A stretch of 64,000 nucleotides of DNA from an uncultured Brachyspira sp. (GTDB lineage Bacteria; Spirochaetota; Brachyspiria; Brachyspirales; Brachyspiraceae). Under the pieces are notes generated by a model. The model worked only from the letters and a program-made list of their open reading frames with translations. It was not told the DNA's origin and made no database searches. The stretch lies in assembly GCF_944388875.1 (NCBI RefSeq), contig NZ_CALXKQ010000013.1, forward strand, positions 1-64,000, read 5' to 3'. Of the stretch, positions 8,609 to 15,951 are shown in pieces. The position numbers and the translations under genes were made by a program. Every line of letters begins with the position of its first letter. Within the stretch, counting starts at the first letter, position 1.

Positions 8609-10425
8609 TTATGAATATATCCTGCAAAGTATTTCTTTCAAATAATCTATACTTTTGTTGGTATTATAATCATAATCTTCTAATGTTATTTGATTAATAA
8701 AATCATTGATAAGATCATATTTAGATTTTTCTAATTTTATATTTTTATTATTCAATATAGAGGCAATAAAATAAATATTAAATGGAGAAATTTCTAATTT
8801 ATTTAAAAAATTATCATCAATAATTTCACTTATATTTATATTTTTATAATACATATCGTATTGCATATTAAATAATAAAGATTTATTTTTATTTTTTAAT
8901 TCTATAAGTATTTCATCTAAAATTTTATTTTTTGTATTTATATATGCTTTTTTTAATGCTTCTTCATAAAATTTATTATTAAATTTTTCATTATAGATAC
9001 TATAATATGTATTATTTTTTAGATCTAAATACATATTATATTTGCTTATTATTTCATCTGATTCTAAATTTGAAAAATCATATTTCTCTAATTCCATTAA
9101 TTCATCAAGTAAGCTTTTAATTTTTTCTTTTTCATCTTTATATAAATTATCATCATATTTCTCAATATAGTTTTCATAAGTCATTTTTATATTTTTTATT
9201 ATGTTATCATTACATATAGAACTATTATTTCCATTGATTTTATAATCGTTAATAATGTCAGATATTTTTTCCAAACATTCTTTTATTTCTTCATTATTGT
9301 ATAATTGTTCATTTTCTAATTTACTTAAAAATATATAAGATTCATTAAATTTTAAATTTTCTTTAGTAGTTTCAGTATAAAAATTATCTAATTTTTTTAT
9401 ATTATATTCTTCTAAATAAAATGATATTATATAATTTCTTATATCATTAATTATATTTGTTATACTTATAGTATCACTATACATTAAACTATGAAATATG
9501 TTATCAATATAGTTGTTGAAGTAATCATAATCTTTATTATTTTCTATATCTAAATTAAATGTTTTTATTTCATATTTTTTTATACATTTTATTAAATTAT
9601 TTTTTTTACCACTATTAATTTCAATTAAAATGAATAGCAATAATACACACATTTGTTTTTCTACTAATTCATTAATAATAATATCACTTAATTTATTTGA
9701 TAGTTCTAAATATTGCAAAAATGTTCTTATATTTAGATGTTTACTATTAATAAACAAATTAATTAGTTCATTTATATGAGCTTTATCTTCAATAAATTTA
9801 TATTTTTTTCAGTAATAATATTATTTATTATAGTAGTAAAGTTTGTGGTTATATCTATAGTTTTTTCTTTTATAATATTATAATTATTGACATTATTATT
9901 ATTGTTGTTATTAATTATTTCTTCATTTGAAATGAATATAACTTTTACACCTTTAGAAATAAATTGGGTATGTATTCTATGTAATAAATCTTCTATACTA
10001 GTGGAATTTGATAATCTTTCTAAATCATCTATTACAAGTAAAGTATTTTTTAAATTATTATTTTTATTTAATATATTATTTTGTATTTTTATAAATTTCT
10101 TTTTTAATATATTCTTAGATTTATTTATATATGGTAATAAATCAATAATATCTGAAATAGAATCTGATTCTGTGTTAAGTATAAATTTTTTTATTTTATT
10201 TTTATTATTAATTAATAAAAATAATTCTATGTTTATTTTTTTTATAAACTCTTCTATACTATTGATACCTGAAACTGATTTATATAAATATTGTTCATTA
10301 TTCATTAAATAATTTTTTATAAAGAAAGTTTTTCCAACACCCCATTGACCTCTAACCATAATTGCATAATCTGTATTTTCTTCTTTCAAATAGTTATCTA
10401 TAATTTCTTTTTCTCTTTCGTACAT
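8609..10425 (-). pseudogene. KAP-type P-loop NTPase split by a frameshift at an A7 tract
   Basis: Two frames (10425-9772 and 9757-8609) join into one NTPase of about 605 aa. The first carries Walker A GQWGVGKT near residue 26 and Walker B TLLVIDDLER near residue 129. The second begins with NIRTFLQYLE, a stretch typical of the region after the NTPase core in KAP/P-loop proteins. At about 9810 the minus strand reads GAAAAAAATAT. One more A, or a -1 slip, restores ITEKKYKFIEDKAHINELI and continues into the second frame. It may be a decayed gene, a phase-variable tract or a slippage site. KAP NTPases often occur in mobile and defence loci. Confidence 0.65.
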
Positions 10426-10508
10426 AAAAAATCCTTAAAAATATAATATATTGCCATAATTTAAATTAATTCAATATATAATATTTAAAATAAAATTGAA
10501 TTAATATT

Positions 10509-11219
10509 TCATAAAGCGTAATGTGGTATAGCATTCCAAGTTCTGCCTTGTAATATTCTACCATTTTTCTTTTTATTAACTCCACCCCATTGTTTAAAAA
10601 AGAATGCTGTTTTAGATTTTTTACATGCTTCTTTTATATTTAGTATCCAATTTTCTTCAATTGGTCTAGCATTAGGACCTGATTCTCCTCCAACTATTGC
10701 CCAATCTATTCCTGTTAAATCTATATTATTTATATTTTCTAATAATGGTTCAAAAGATATGAATTTAACATGAGATTTTACTTTTAATAAATCATTCATT
10801 CTATATAATACTCTATTATTTTCTATTGTAACACCTAACCATATATTCTTTGTTAAAGTTACTTGTTCTATAATTTTTAGCATATTTTCTGAACGTTTAG
10901 TTAAAACTTGAAAAGTATGCTGAGGACATCTATTCATAGTATTAAATATTCTTTTTATAAAATCTATTGGTATATCTTCATGAAATAGATCACTCATAGA
11001 ATTAACAAATATCATTTTTGGTTTTTTAATTTTTTGAGGTTCATTTATCATGTGTTCATGTATAGTAACCTCAAATTTATTTTTATAATTTTCTACCCCC
11101 ATATTATAAAGTCTATTAGCCATTTTTTCAGCATAGCAATTTAAACAGCCTTCACTTATTTTTGTGCATCCTGTAACAGGATTCCATGTATCTTCTGTCC
11201 ATTCTATTTTTGTACTCAT
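10509..11219 (-). CDS. DUF5131 (Gp37/Gp68-like) three-cysteine-motif protein
   Basis: This protein is 236 aa long and looks complete. The N-terminal cysteine motif C-x6-C-x2-C (GCTKISEGCLNCYAEKMANR) lies near residues 17-36. It is followed by the family landmarks FVNSMSDLFHE, LTKRSENM, WLGVTIEN, IVGGESGPNARP and FFKQWGG. The family is known from phages and mobile elements, and its cysteine spacing resembles an Fe-S site. Its usual partner TcmP lies immediately upstream, separated by 3 nt, so the two form one transcription unit with the KAP NTPase gene downstream. The biochemical role is not established. Confidence 0.85.
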   Translation of the reverse strand: MSTKIEWTEDTWNPVTGCTKISEGCLNCYAEKMANRLYNMGVENYKNKFEVTIHEHMINEPQKIKKPKMIFVNSMSDLFHEDIPIDFIKRIFNTMNRCPQHTFQVLTKRSENMLKIIEQVTLTKNIWLGVTIENNRVLYRMNDLLKVKSHVKFISFEPLLENINNIDLTGIDWAIVGGESGPNARPIEENWILNIKEACKKSKTAFFFKQWGGVNKKKNGRILQGRTWNAIPHYAL

Positions 11220-11222
11220 TTA

Positions 11223-12381
11223 TTATAAAACCTCTATTTTATATTCATTAACTTTATGTATATTTGTATGTGATCGATCTATTTTAGAACTATTAATTGG
11301 AATAAGTTTTATTTTTTTATCTTTTTCCATATTTTTTATAACCTCGCTAAATAAATATGGTTTGCATCAATTTTGGATAGTATATTTAAAACCTTCCTTA
11401 TTAGTTTTGATCTCTCCATTTAATACTAATTTCCAAATATTTTGGGCTATTTTATTTTCTTTATTCTTTGATCTTATTCCAAAAAAAGTAGAATCTTTAT
11501 TTATATTATGATTTGATTCACCAGAAAACTTATCATATTTCCAGCAAACGTCTAAAAATTTTTCCATTCCTAAACTATGTGAAGATCCAAAAATTAATCC
11601 ATAATAATTAGCTCCTCTTTTTATAGAAAATCCATGAATATAATATTCCATATCTTTAGGTATTAAATTTTTGTAGTATTCTAGTACAATTAAATGGCTT
11701 TTATCATAATCATCTTCTACAATTTTTATGTTATTAATATCTATATATTGTTTTATTTCAGGAATATCACTAAATCTGGTAACTATAGAAGATGATATAA
11801 AAAATATAAAATCTGTTTTTGGACTATTAATTAATGTTTTAAATACTTTCTCATTTATATGTTTAATACCATATTGATCTAAAAATAAAAATTTTGCTTT
11901 TTTATTATCATTAAGTATGTTATCCATTCTATTAGTAAAAAATATTTTTTCAAAATCATTATTAATTTTTTTTTATATTAAAAAAACATCCTTTATCAAA
12001 ATATTCTTTATTGCAATGATGGTTTCTACAATTAGTAATAAAATCGTCTATATTACCTTCCAATTCATCAAATTTATTTTTTGATTTTTCATTAAAAATA
12101 AAAGATATAGATTTATTATTAGCTTTTCTATATATCTTTTCACAAAATTTTTTAGCTTCATTTAGTAATATTAGAGGTGATCCATATTCTCCATCCGAAT
12201 CTGTACCACTTCCAGCAAAAAAATCAAAAATATATAAATTATCTACACTTTGTGTCATTAAAAAAACAGGAAACCAATCATCAAAGAAATCAGATAATAT
12301 ATCTAATTTTAATTTTGTACTTTCAGCAAAAGGATGTTTATTTATATCTTTAGCTATTATATATCCCTTTTTATTATGTAT
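11223..12381 (-). pseudogene. tcmP: three-Cys-motif partner protein TcmP, degraded
   Basis: The remnant reads HPFAESTKLKLDIL, then DFFAGSGTDSDGEYGSPL near the N-terminus, KFLFLDQYGIKHI in the middle, and a C-terminal winged-helix-like part beginning IWKLVLNGEIKTNKEGF. Three lesions are visible. There is no ATG, GTG or TTG before residue HPFAEST because the open frame runs into the palindrome at 12382. An A9 tract near 11970 shifts the frame by one base. A TGA at 11367-11369 interrupts the frame, which then continues uninterrupted to TAA at 11223. TcmP is known to co-occur with DUF5131 proteins. Confidence 0.7.
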
Positions 12382-12407
12382 GTTACGATAACCTTTATTA
12401 TCGCAAC
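12382..12407. repeat. GTTGCGATAA...TTATCGYAAC palindrome, copy 2
   Basis: On the minus strand GTTGCGATAA is followed by a 6-nt spacer and TTATCGTAAC, with one mismatch in the dyad. It lies 16 nt after the stop of the RHH gene and coincides with the point where the tcmP 5' end is lost. Confidence 0.7.
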
Positions 12408-12423
12408 ACCTATAATTAATAAA

Positions 12424-12645
12424 TTATATATTTAATTCTTTTAATACAGCCTCTCTAATGTACTGAGATACACTAACATTATTCTGCTCTGCTTTTTCTT
12501 TTATTAGGAGCTGTTCTTTTTCACTAACACGCATATATAATTTAATGTCAAGCCTATCTTCTGTTATTCTTTTTCTGCCTGAACCTTCACGAGCTCCGCC
12601 TGTATTTGCTCTAGCACCACCCCAGCTATTTTTTTTATTATCCAT
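12424..12645 (-). CDS. ribbon-helix-helix protein with GGAR-GSGRK N-terminus
   Basis: This protein is 73 aa long. The N-terminal repeat GGARANTGGAREGSGRKR is a glycine/arginine motif common in small phage and plasmid DNA-binding proteins. Residues 33-73 form a typical RHH unit: strand IKLYMRVS, helix EKEQLLIKEKAEQNN, then VSVSQYIREAVLKEL. The gene overlaps the preceding micropeptide gene by 8 nt (12638-12645), so translation is probably coupled. It is likely an autoregulator of the module (inference). Confidence 0.8.
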   Translation of the reverse strand: MDNKKNSWGGARANTGGAREGSGRKRITEDRLDIKLYMRVSEKEQLLIKEKAEQNNVSVSQYIREAVLKELNI

Positions 12646-12736
12646 TATTATGACCTCTTTTTAATAAAAGAACTAATACTACTATATTAAGTGATAATGA
12701 TACTACAGATAATATTGCATTTACAGTTGTTAACAT
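12638..12736 (-). CDS. hydrophobic micropeptide B1 (32 aa)
   Basis: ATG 12736 is preceded by a strong GAAGGAG site at 8-nt spacing and opens 32 codons (MLTTVNAILSVVSLSLNIVV...) with one transmembrane segment and a short basic tail (LLLKRGHNNG). Its end overlaps the RHH gene start. A homologue of similar length (13282-13377) sits in the same position in the second module. The size and profile resemble small membrane toxins, but this is unproven. Confidence 0.6.
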   Translation of the reverse strand: MLTTVNAILSVVSLSLNIVVLVLLLKRGHNNG

Positions 12737-12737
12737 C

Positions 12738-12765
12738 TTGACAACTCCTTCATAATGTATATAAT
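12738..12765 (+). promoter_or_regulatory. sigma70 promoter for a small RNA, module 1
   Basis: TTGACA (12738-12743) and TATAAT (12760-12765) are perfect hexamers with 16-bp spacing on the plus strand. They are divergent from micropeptide B1, whose ribosome binding site they overlap. No plus-strand gene follows, which argues for a non-coding product. Confidence 0.7.
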
Positions 12766-12771
12766 ATTAAC

Positions 12772-12850
12772 TATGGAAGTCAGGAGCCAAGTCGGGCAAC
12801 TTAGCTCCATTTCGTAACTAATAAAAATTATTTTTTAATTTTTATTAGCT
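12772..12850 (+). ncRNA. candidate antisense RNA of module 1
   Basis: Transcription from the promoter at 12738 would give about 80 nt. GGAGC-C-AAGT (12783-12792) pairs with ACTT-A-GCTCC (12799-12808) around a CGGGCA loop, followed by an AT-only hairpin AATAAAAATTA/TAATTTTTATT (12820-12846). The 3' end overlaps the last codons and stop of micropeptide A1 on the opposite strand, so the two transcripts converge and can pair. Start and end points are estimates. Confidence 0.5.
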
Positions 12851-12914
12851 TAACCACAATTACGATAAGTGTGAGGATATTAATAATTGTAGCTATGAAA
12901 GTTAAGACTTCCAT
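12828..12914 (-). CDS. hydrophobic micropeptide A1 (28 aa), candidate type I toxin
   Basis: ATG 12914 with a GAAGGAAG site opens 28 codons (MEVLTFIATIINILTLIVIV...) made of one transmembrane segment and the basic tail KLIKIKK. A consensus promoter lies just upstream (12943-12970). It has a paralogue remnant at 13459-13550. The profile of a short membrane helix ending in lysines resembles Fst/TxpA/holin-like toxins of type I systems. That function is inferred from architecture only. Confidence 0.6.
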   Translation of the reverse strand: MEVLTFIATIINILTLIVIVVKLIKIKK

Positions 12915-12942
12915 AATTACTTCCTTCATTTCTTTAGGATTA

Positions 12943-12970
12943 ATTATATTATACTTGATGATTTTGTCAA
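12943..12970 (-). promoter_or_regulatory. sigma70 promoter of micropeptide A1
   Basis: On the minus strand TTGACA (12970-12965) and TATAAT (12948-12943) are perfect hexamers with 16-bp spacing. The leader to the A1 start codon would be about 20 nt. Confidence 0.75.
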
Positions 12971-13046
12971 TACTTTTTATACAAAAAATAAGTAATATTT
13001 AATTAAAGATTTAATATAGATTAATTTATTTTTTAAAATAGAAATA

Positions 13047-13072
13047 GTTGCGATAACACAAATTATCGCAAC
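13047..13072. repeat. GTTGCGATAA...TTATCGCAAC palindrome, copy 3
   Basis: GTTGCGATAA (13047-13056) and TTATCGCAAC (13063-13072) are a perfect 10-bp dyad with a 6-nt spacer. It lies 36 nt downstream of the second RHH gene stop. On the minus strand it is followed by a weakly T-rich stretch. Confidence 0.75.
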
Positions 13073-13108
13073 ACTAATTCTACTGCCGCAAAGGCTCACG
13101 CAGTGGCT

Positions 13109-13297
13109 TTACTTATTCATATATTCTTTATGTATCATAGCTATATACTGACTAGCTGATAAATTAAGTTCGGCAGCCTTTTCTACTATACTTTCCCATA
13201 TATCATCATGCATAGTTATATTATGTCTATTCATTTTACCTTTTTCTTTATCTCGAAAAGGTCTGCCAATATTATCTTTTTTTATTTCTTTTTCCAT
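13109..13297 (-). CDS. ribbon-helix-helix protein (62 aa)
   Basis: The N-terminus is basic (KKDNIGRPFRDKEKGKMNRH). It is followed by an RHH unit: strand HNITMHDDI, helix WESIVEKAAELN, then LSASQYIAMIHKEY. It is the counterpart of the RHH gene at 12424-12645 in the second module, and its start overlaps the micropeptide B2 gene by 16 nt. It is probably a DNA-binding regulator of the module. Confidence 0.75.
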   Translation of the reverse strand: MEKEIKKDNIGRPFRDKEKGKMNRHNITMHDDIWESIVEKAAELNLSASQYIAMIHKEYMNK

Positions 13298-13377
13298 AGT
13301 ATTAAAACCCTTATTAAATTAAATATGCTTATGCATAAAGCAGTTATGGGTATTATCCAAGTAATAGTACCTAACAT
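13282..13377 (-). CDS. hydrophobic micropeptide B2 (31 aa)
   Basis: ATG 13377 is preceded by AAAGGAG at 6-nt spacing and opens 31 codons (MLGTITWIIPITALCISIFN...) with one transmembrane helix and the tail LWKKK. It shares length, the ML-x-T start and a C-terminal N-[IL]-[VI]-x-V-L pattern with B1. It overlaps the RHH gene by 16 nt. Confidence 0.6.
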   Translation of the reverse strand: MLGTITWIIPITALCISIFNLIRVLILWKKK

Positions 13378-13379
13378 AC

Positions 13380-13408
13380 TTGACTCCTTTATATATATAT
13401 TTTATAAT
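13380..13408 (+). promoter_or_regulatory. sigma70 promoter for a small RNA, module 2
   Basis: TTGACT (13380-13385) and TATAAT (13403-13408) are 17 bp apart on the plus strand. The position relative to micropeptide B2 is the same as in module 1, including overlap with the B ribosome binding site. Confidence 0.65.
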
Positions 13409-13414
13409 ATCCAA

Positions 13415-13481
13415 AGGAAGCGGGTCGTGAACCCACTCACCTTTGGTTGTATTAAGAATTATTTACCAGCATTCTTAATAC
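13415..13481 (+). ncRNA. candidate antisense RNA of module 2
   Basis: A structured segment lies just after the promoter at 13380. CCAAAGG (13411-13417) pairs with CCTTTGG (13440-13446), with GGGT/ACCC nested inside (13422-13434). The hairpin GTATTAAGAAT/ATTCTTAATAC follows at 13449-13481. The distal part is complementary to the end of micropeptide A2. The RNA ends are estimated. Confidence 0.45.
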
Positions 13482-13550
13482 TGATAACGGCTAGTATAAC
13501 AGCTGTCAACAAGTTTATAATAGCCGTTGTTAGATTAACTATGTCATCAT
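13459..13550 (-). pseudogene. micropeptide A2 remnant with frameshifted start
   Basis: The frame reads DDIVNLTTAIINLLTAVILA... to TAA at 13459 and aligns with A1 (T-x-I-x-x-IIN-[IL]-LT pattern). The start region is ATGATGACATAG, which stops after three codons. One extra base after the first ATG would restore a 30-aa peptide. There is no good ribosome binding site. The putative toxin of this module therefore seems inactivated. Confidence 0.5.
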
Positions 13551-13600
13551 GATAAATTTAACAAGTTTAATAATATTGTTAGGAATTAATAACTCTAATT

Positions 13601-14137
13601 TTGGGATTGCCAATTCTTGATAATAAACTAAAAGACTGCAGTAATTTATCTCTAGTAAAAAATACAGATCATTCTTACAGCTTAAAAGGAAATATAGAAA
13701 TATATGAAGATGCAAATACAAGTTCTAAAATGTTTATAAAAACAGCAAAAGAGATAGAATCAGATATTAAAAATATTGTATCTGTTATAATGACAGCTAA
13801 TTTTATCATTATGATTTTAGTATTTGAAAATTATTTATATCTTAATATGCGAAAAAGTTCTGAAACTACTGTAACTAATGAACATTTTGATAATATTAAA
13901 TTGATAGACAGCAAAATAGTATTAATAATCAATAAGATGTCCCCACTAAAGTAAGCGAAGATTTTGGAATAATATATGAAGATGAAAAATATAAAATAAA
14001 AGGGCAATTAATTTTTGCAAGCGAAGAAAGTAATTTTAGTTTTTATACAAAATAATGGTTTCATGTGCGGTTTAGAGTTTAGAGGAACTGATGGAACTAC
14101 ATATAACATAGATTGGATATTGCCTAAACAAATATAA
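13601..14137 (+). pseudogene. unrecognised gene, broken by two frameshifts
   Basis: A frame from TTG 13601 encodes 117 aa and contains one hydrophobic segment (IVSVIMTANFIIMILVF). After its stop the next frame continues as VSEDFGIIYEDEKYKIKG. A second shift near 14055 leads to NGFMCGLEFRGTDGTTYNIDW, ending at 14137. The joined product would be near 178 aa. I do not recognise the family, and the start is uncertain. Confidence 0.4.
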
Positions 14138-14701
14138 ATTAAGTAGTAAATAGGCGTTATGGTGTTTTTTACTTTTATTGGAATAGTAAAATACTATAAC
14201 AAGTTTATGAATGAGGCTACCGCTCGCCTTCTGCGAAGGAAAGGTTAAAAGCTCTTATTAAAGAGAAAACATCAATATATTATTTTATTAAATTAGCTTA
14301 CAGCTGTGTGATGTTTTTTATAGCCATTATATCCTAATTTATATTTTTTCTTAATAACACCAAAAGGCTGGAACTAAAAAAGTTTCAGCCTATCCTTTTT
14401 TTATATATTGCATTTTTTATTCCTAATAAATATATAAAAGGTGTAACTAATAGTTACACCATATAGATAGAATATTTAAATATAGATGCAAGTTACAGTT
14501 TATTAGTTTATAATAAAAAATATTATTTTTCAATAAAAATTAATATTATAATTTTTTATATAAAAATATTTAATCTTAATTTATTTAAGACGATAATAAT
14601 ATATATCCAAAACAGCTCTGTTTTTATTATAAAGAAACGTAACCAAACTTTTTCGCCAAAGGCGGGCAAATGCCTAATAAAAAAAAATGGAGCTGTTTCT
14701 T
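14138..14701. other. gene-poor spacer upstream of the intact recombinase
   Basis: A 29-codon frame at 14159-14248 (MVFFTFIGIVKYYNKF...) has only a weak ribosome binding site and may not be a gene. A terminator lies at 14365-14391, and a perfect hairpin GGTGTAACT/AGTTACACC lies at 14440-14460. A short CGCC-AAAG-GCG hairpin at 14653-14664 precedes the recombinase. Otherwise I see nothing. Confidence 0.5.
14365..14402 (+). terminator. rho-independent terminator
   Basis: AGGCTGGAAC (14365-14374) pairs with GTTTCAGCCT (14382-14391) and is followed by a T-tract (TCCTTTTTTT). Confidence 0.7.
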
Positions 14702-15826
14702 ATGAAAACAATAGAATATCTAAAATTATATGACAACAATAATTCTAATTTAATTATTCAATATCTTGAATATATAAAACTCTATAAATCAAAAGCGACT
14801 ATACAGACTTATGCTCATTCCTTAAAAAACTTCTATGATTTTTTATATTTTTATTACAATAATGGACAGTCTGATAATATACAATTATACAATACTACTG
14901 CTATGTATAATAAAGCAGATAGAAAGTTCATTGAAGATTATATAGTTTATCAAGATGATAAAAAATTAAGTGCTGATGTTATTCACTGCAGAATTATGGC
15001 TGTTAAAAATTATTTTAAGTATTTGCTTAAATTAAAGAAGATAAGCACGGAAACTTTTTTTGACATTTTTGATGAGCTTAAAACTCCAAAGATAATTGTA
15101 AAAAATCAGCTGTTAATTAAAGCAGATAAAACTTTATCTATTACAAAAGCTATAGCTGAAAATAAAAATAGAAGTTTTACAGATGATAGAAATATATTTA
15201 TACTTTTGCTGATGTCTAATACAGGCATACGCAGAAAAGAGCTTGCCTGCATAGACATACAAAATATAAACCTTTCTAATAATACCATAACTATTTATAA
15301 AACAAAAGGGGATAAACCTAGAATTATTTCATTTTCTGATCATATTAAAAATAAATTAATTGAATATTTAAAATTAAGAAAAGAAATACTGCAACAGAAA
15401 AATAAACAGCATAGCATGCTATTTATAAAATCAAATGGAGATATTTTTAAAACAAAAACTCTAACTGATATAATGGCAAGCATTTCAAAAAAGACAAATA
15501 TAAAAGTTACTTGTCATTCATTAAGAAGAGGTTTTGCAACTGACATGGCAGAAAATGGAACTGATGTTTATGTTATATCAAAAATGCTTGGCCATCAAAA
15601 TATTAATACAACCGTATCAAGATATATTTATGTTTTGGCTGGAATGATAAAAGAAGCTATGGAAAATCACCCTTTTGCTAAGTTTGAATATAGTACGAAA
15701 AAAGACTTTTATAATTCTAAAAACGATGAAGTCATTGCAATAAAAAATATGTTTGAAGATTTAACTAACAAGATGAATGACATTATAAATAATCTGCCGA
15801 GAGAAATGGATATTAAAAAGGCTTAA
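14702..15826 (+). CDS. tyrosine recombinase (XerC/XerD-like integrase)
   Basis: This site-specific recombinase of 374 aa appears intact. The N-terminal SAM-like DNA-binding domain covers about residues 15-110 (KATIQTYAHSLKNFYDFL). The catalytic domain holds arginine I in SNTGIRRKELACIDI, lysine in the KTKGDKPR hairpin, H-x-x-R in CHSLRRGFATDMA, a histidine in LGHQNINTT and the nucleophilic tyrosine in SRYIYV. A GGAG motif 9 nt before ATG 14702 favours this start over ATG 14687. A 23-bp tandem repeat array starts 37 nt downstream. It may mobilise the island. Confidence 0.9.
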   Translation: MKTIEYLKLYDNNNSNLIIQYLEYIKLYKSKATIQTYAHSLKNFYDFLYFYYNNGQSDNIQLYNTTAMYNKADRKFIEDYIVYQDDKKLSADVIHCRIMAVKNYFKYLLKLKKISTETFFDIFDELKTPKIIVKNQLLIKADKTLSITKAIAENKNRSFTDDRNIFILLLMSNTGIRRKELACIDIQNINLSNNTITIYKTKGDKPRIISFSDHIKNKLIEYLKLRKEILQQKNKQHSMLFIKSNGDIFKTKTLTDIMASISKKTNIKVTCHSLRRGFATDMAENGTDVYVISKMLGHQNINTTVSRYIYVLAGMIKEAMENHPFAKFEYSTKKDFYNSKNDEVIAIKNMFEDLTNKMNDIINNLPREMDIKKA

Positions 15827-15863
15827 AAAAAACTGCATATATATAGGTTAAACCATCAAAATG

Positions 15864-15951
15864 AAGTATGATGACACCCTTACTTTAAGTATGATGACAC
15901 CCTTACTTTAAGTATAGCGACACCCTTACTTTAAGTATAGCGACACCCTTA
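15864..15951 (+). repeat. tandem direct repeats, 23-bp unit, nearly four copies
   Basis: The unit AAGTATGATGACACCCTTAC plus TTT occurs at 15864-15886 and 15887-15909. A variant (AGCGA replacing GATGA) occurs at 15910-15932 and, truncated, at 15933-15951. There are no spacers, so it is not a CRISPR. Such arrays can be recombinase or replication-protein binding sites, or the internal terminal repeats of an IS21-like end. Confidence 0.8.

Noticed and set aside
8443-13072. Integron cassette array with attC sites
   Set aside because: The palindromes have 6-nt spacers and lack the GTTRRRY/RYYYAAC ends of attC, and the intact recombinase shows no IntI-specific insert.
13421-13434. GGGTCGTGAACCC, which looks like a tRNA T-arm
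   Set aside because: No acceptor, D- or anticodon arms surround it. It is part of a longer nested hairpin after a promoter.
14159-14248. 29-codon frame as another member of the micropeptide family
   Set aside because: It lacks a strong ribosome binding site, a lysine tail after a long hydrophobic helix, and a neighbouring RHH gene or divergent promoter.
14687-14701. ATG 14687 as start of the tyrosine recombinase
   Set aside because: The GGAG that would serve ATG 14702 overlaps this codon, and the extra residues (MELFL) add nothing conserved.
15864-15951. CRISPR array
   Set aside because: Repeats are directly adjacent without spacers, and no cas genes are near.
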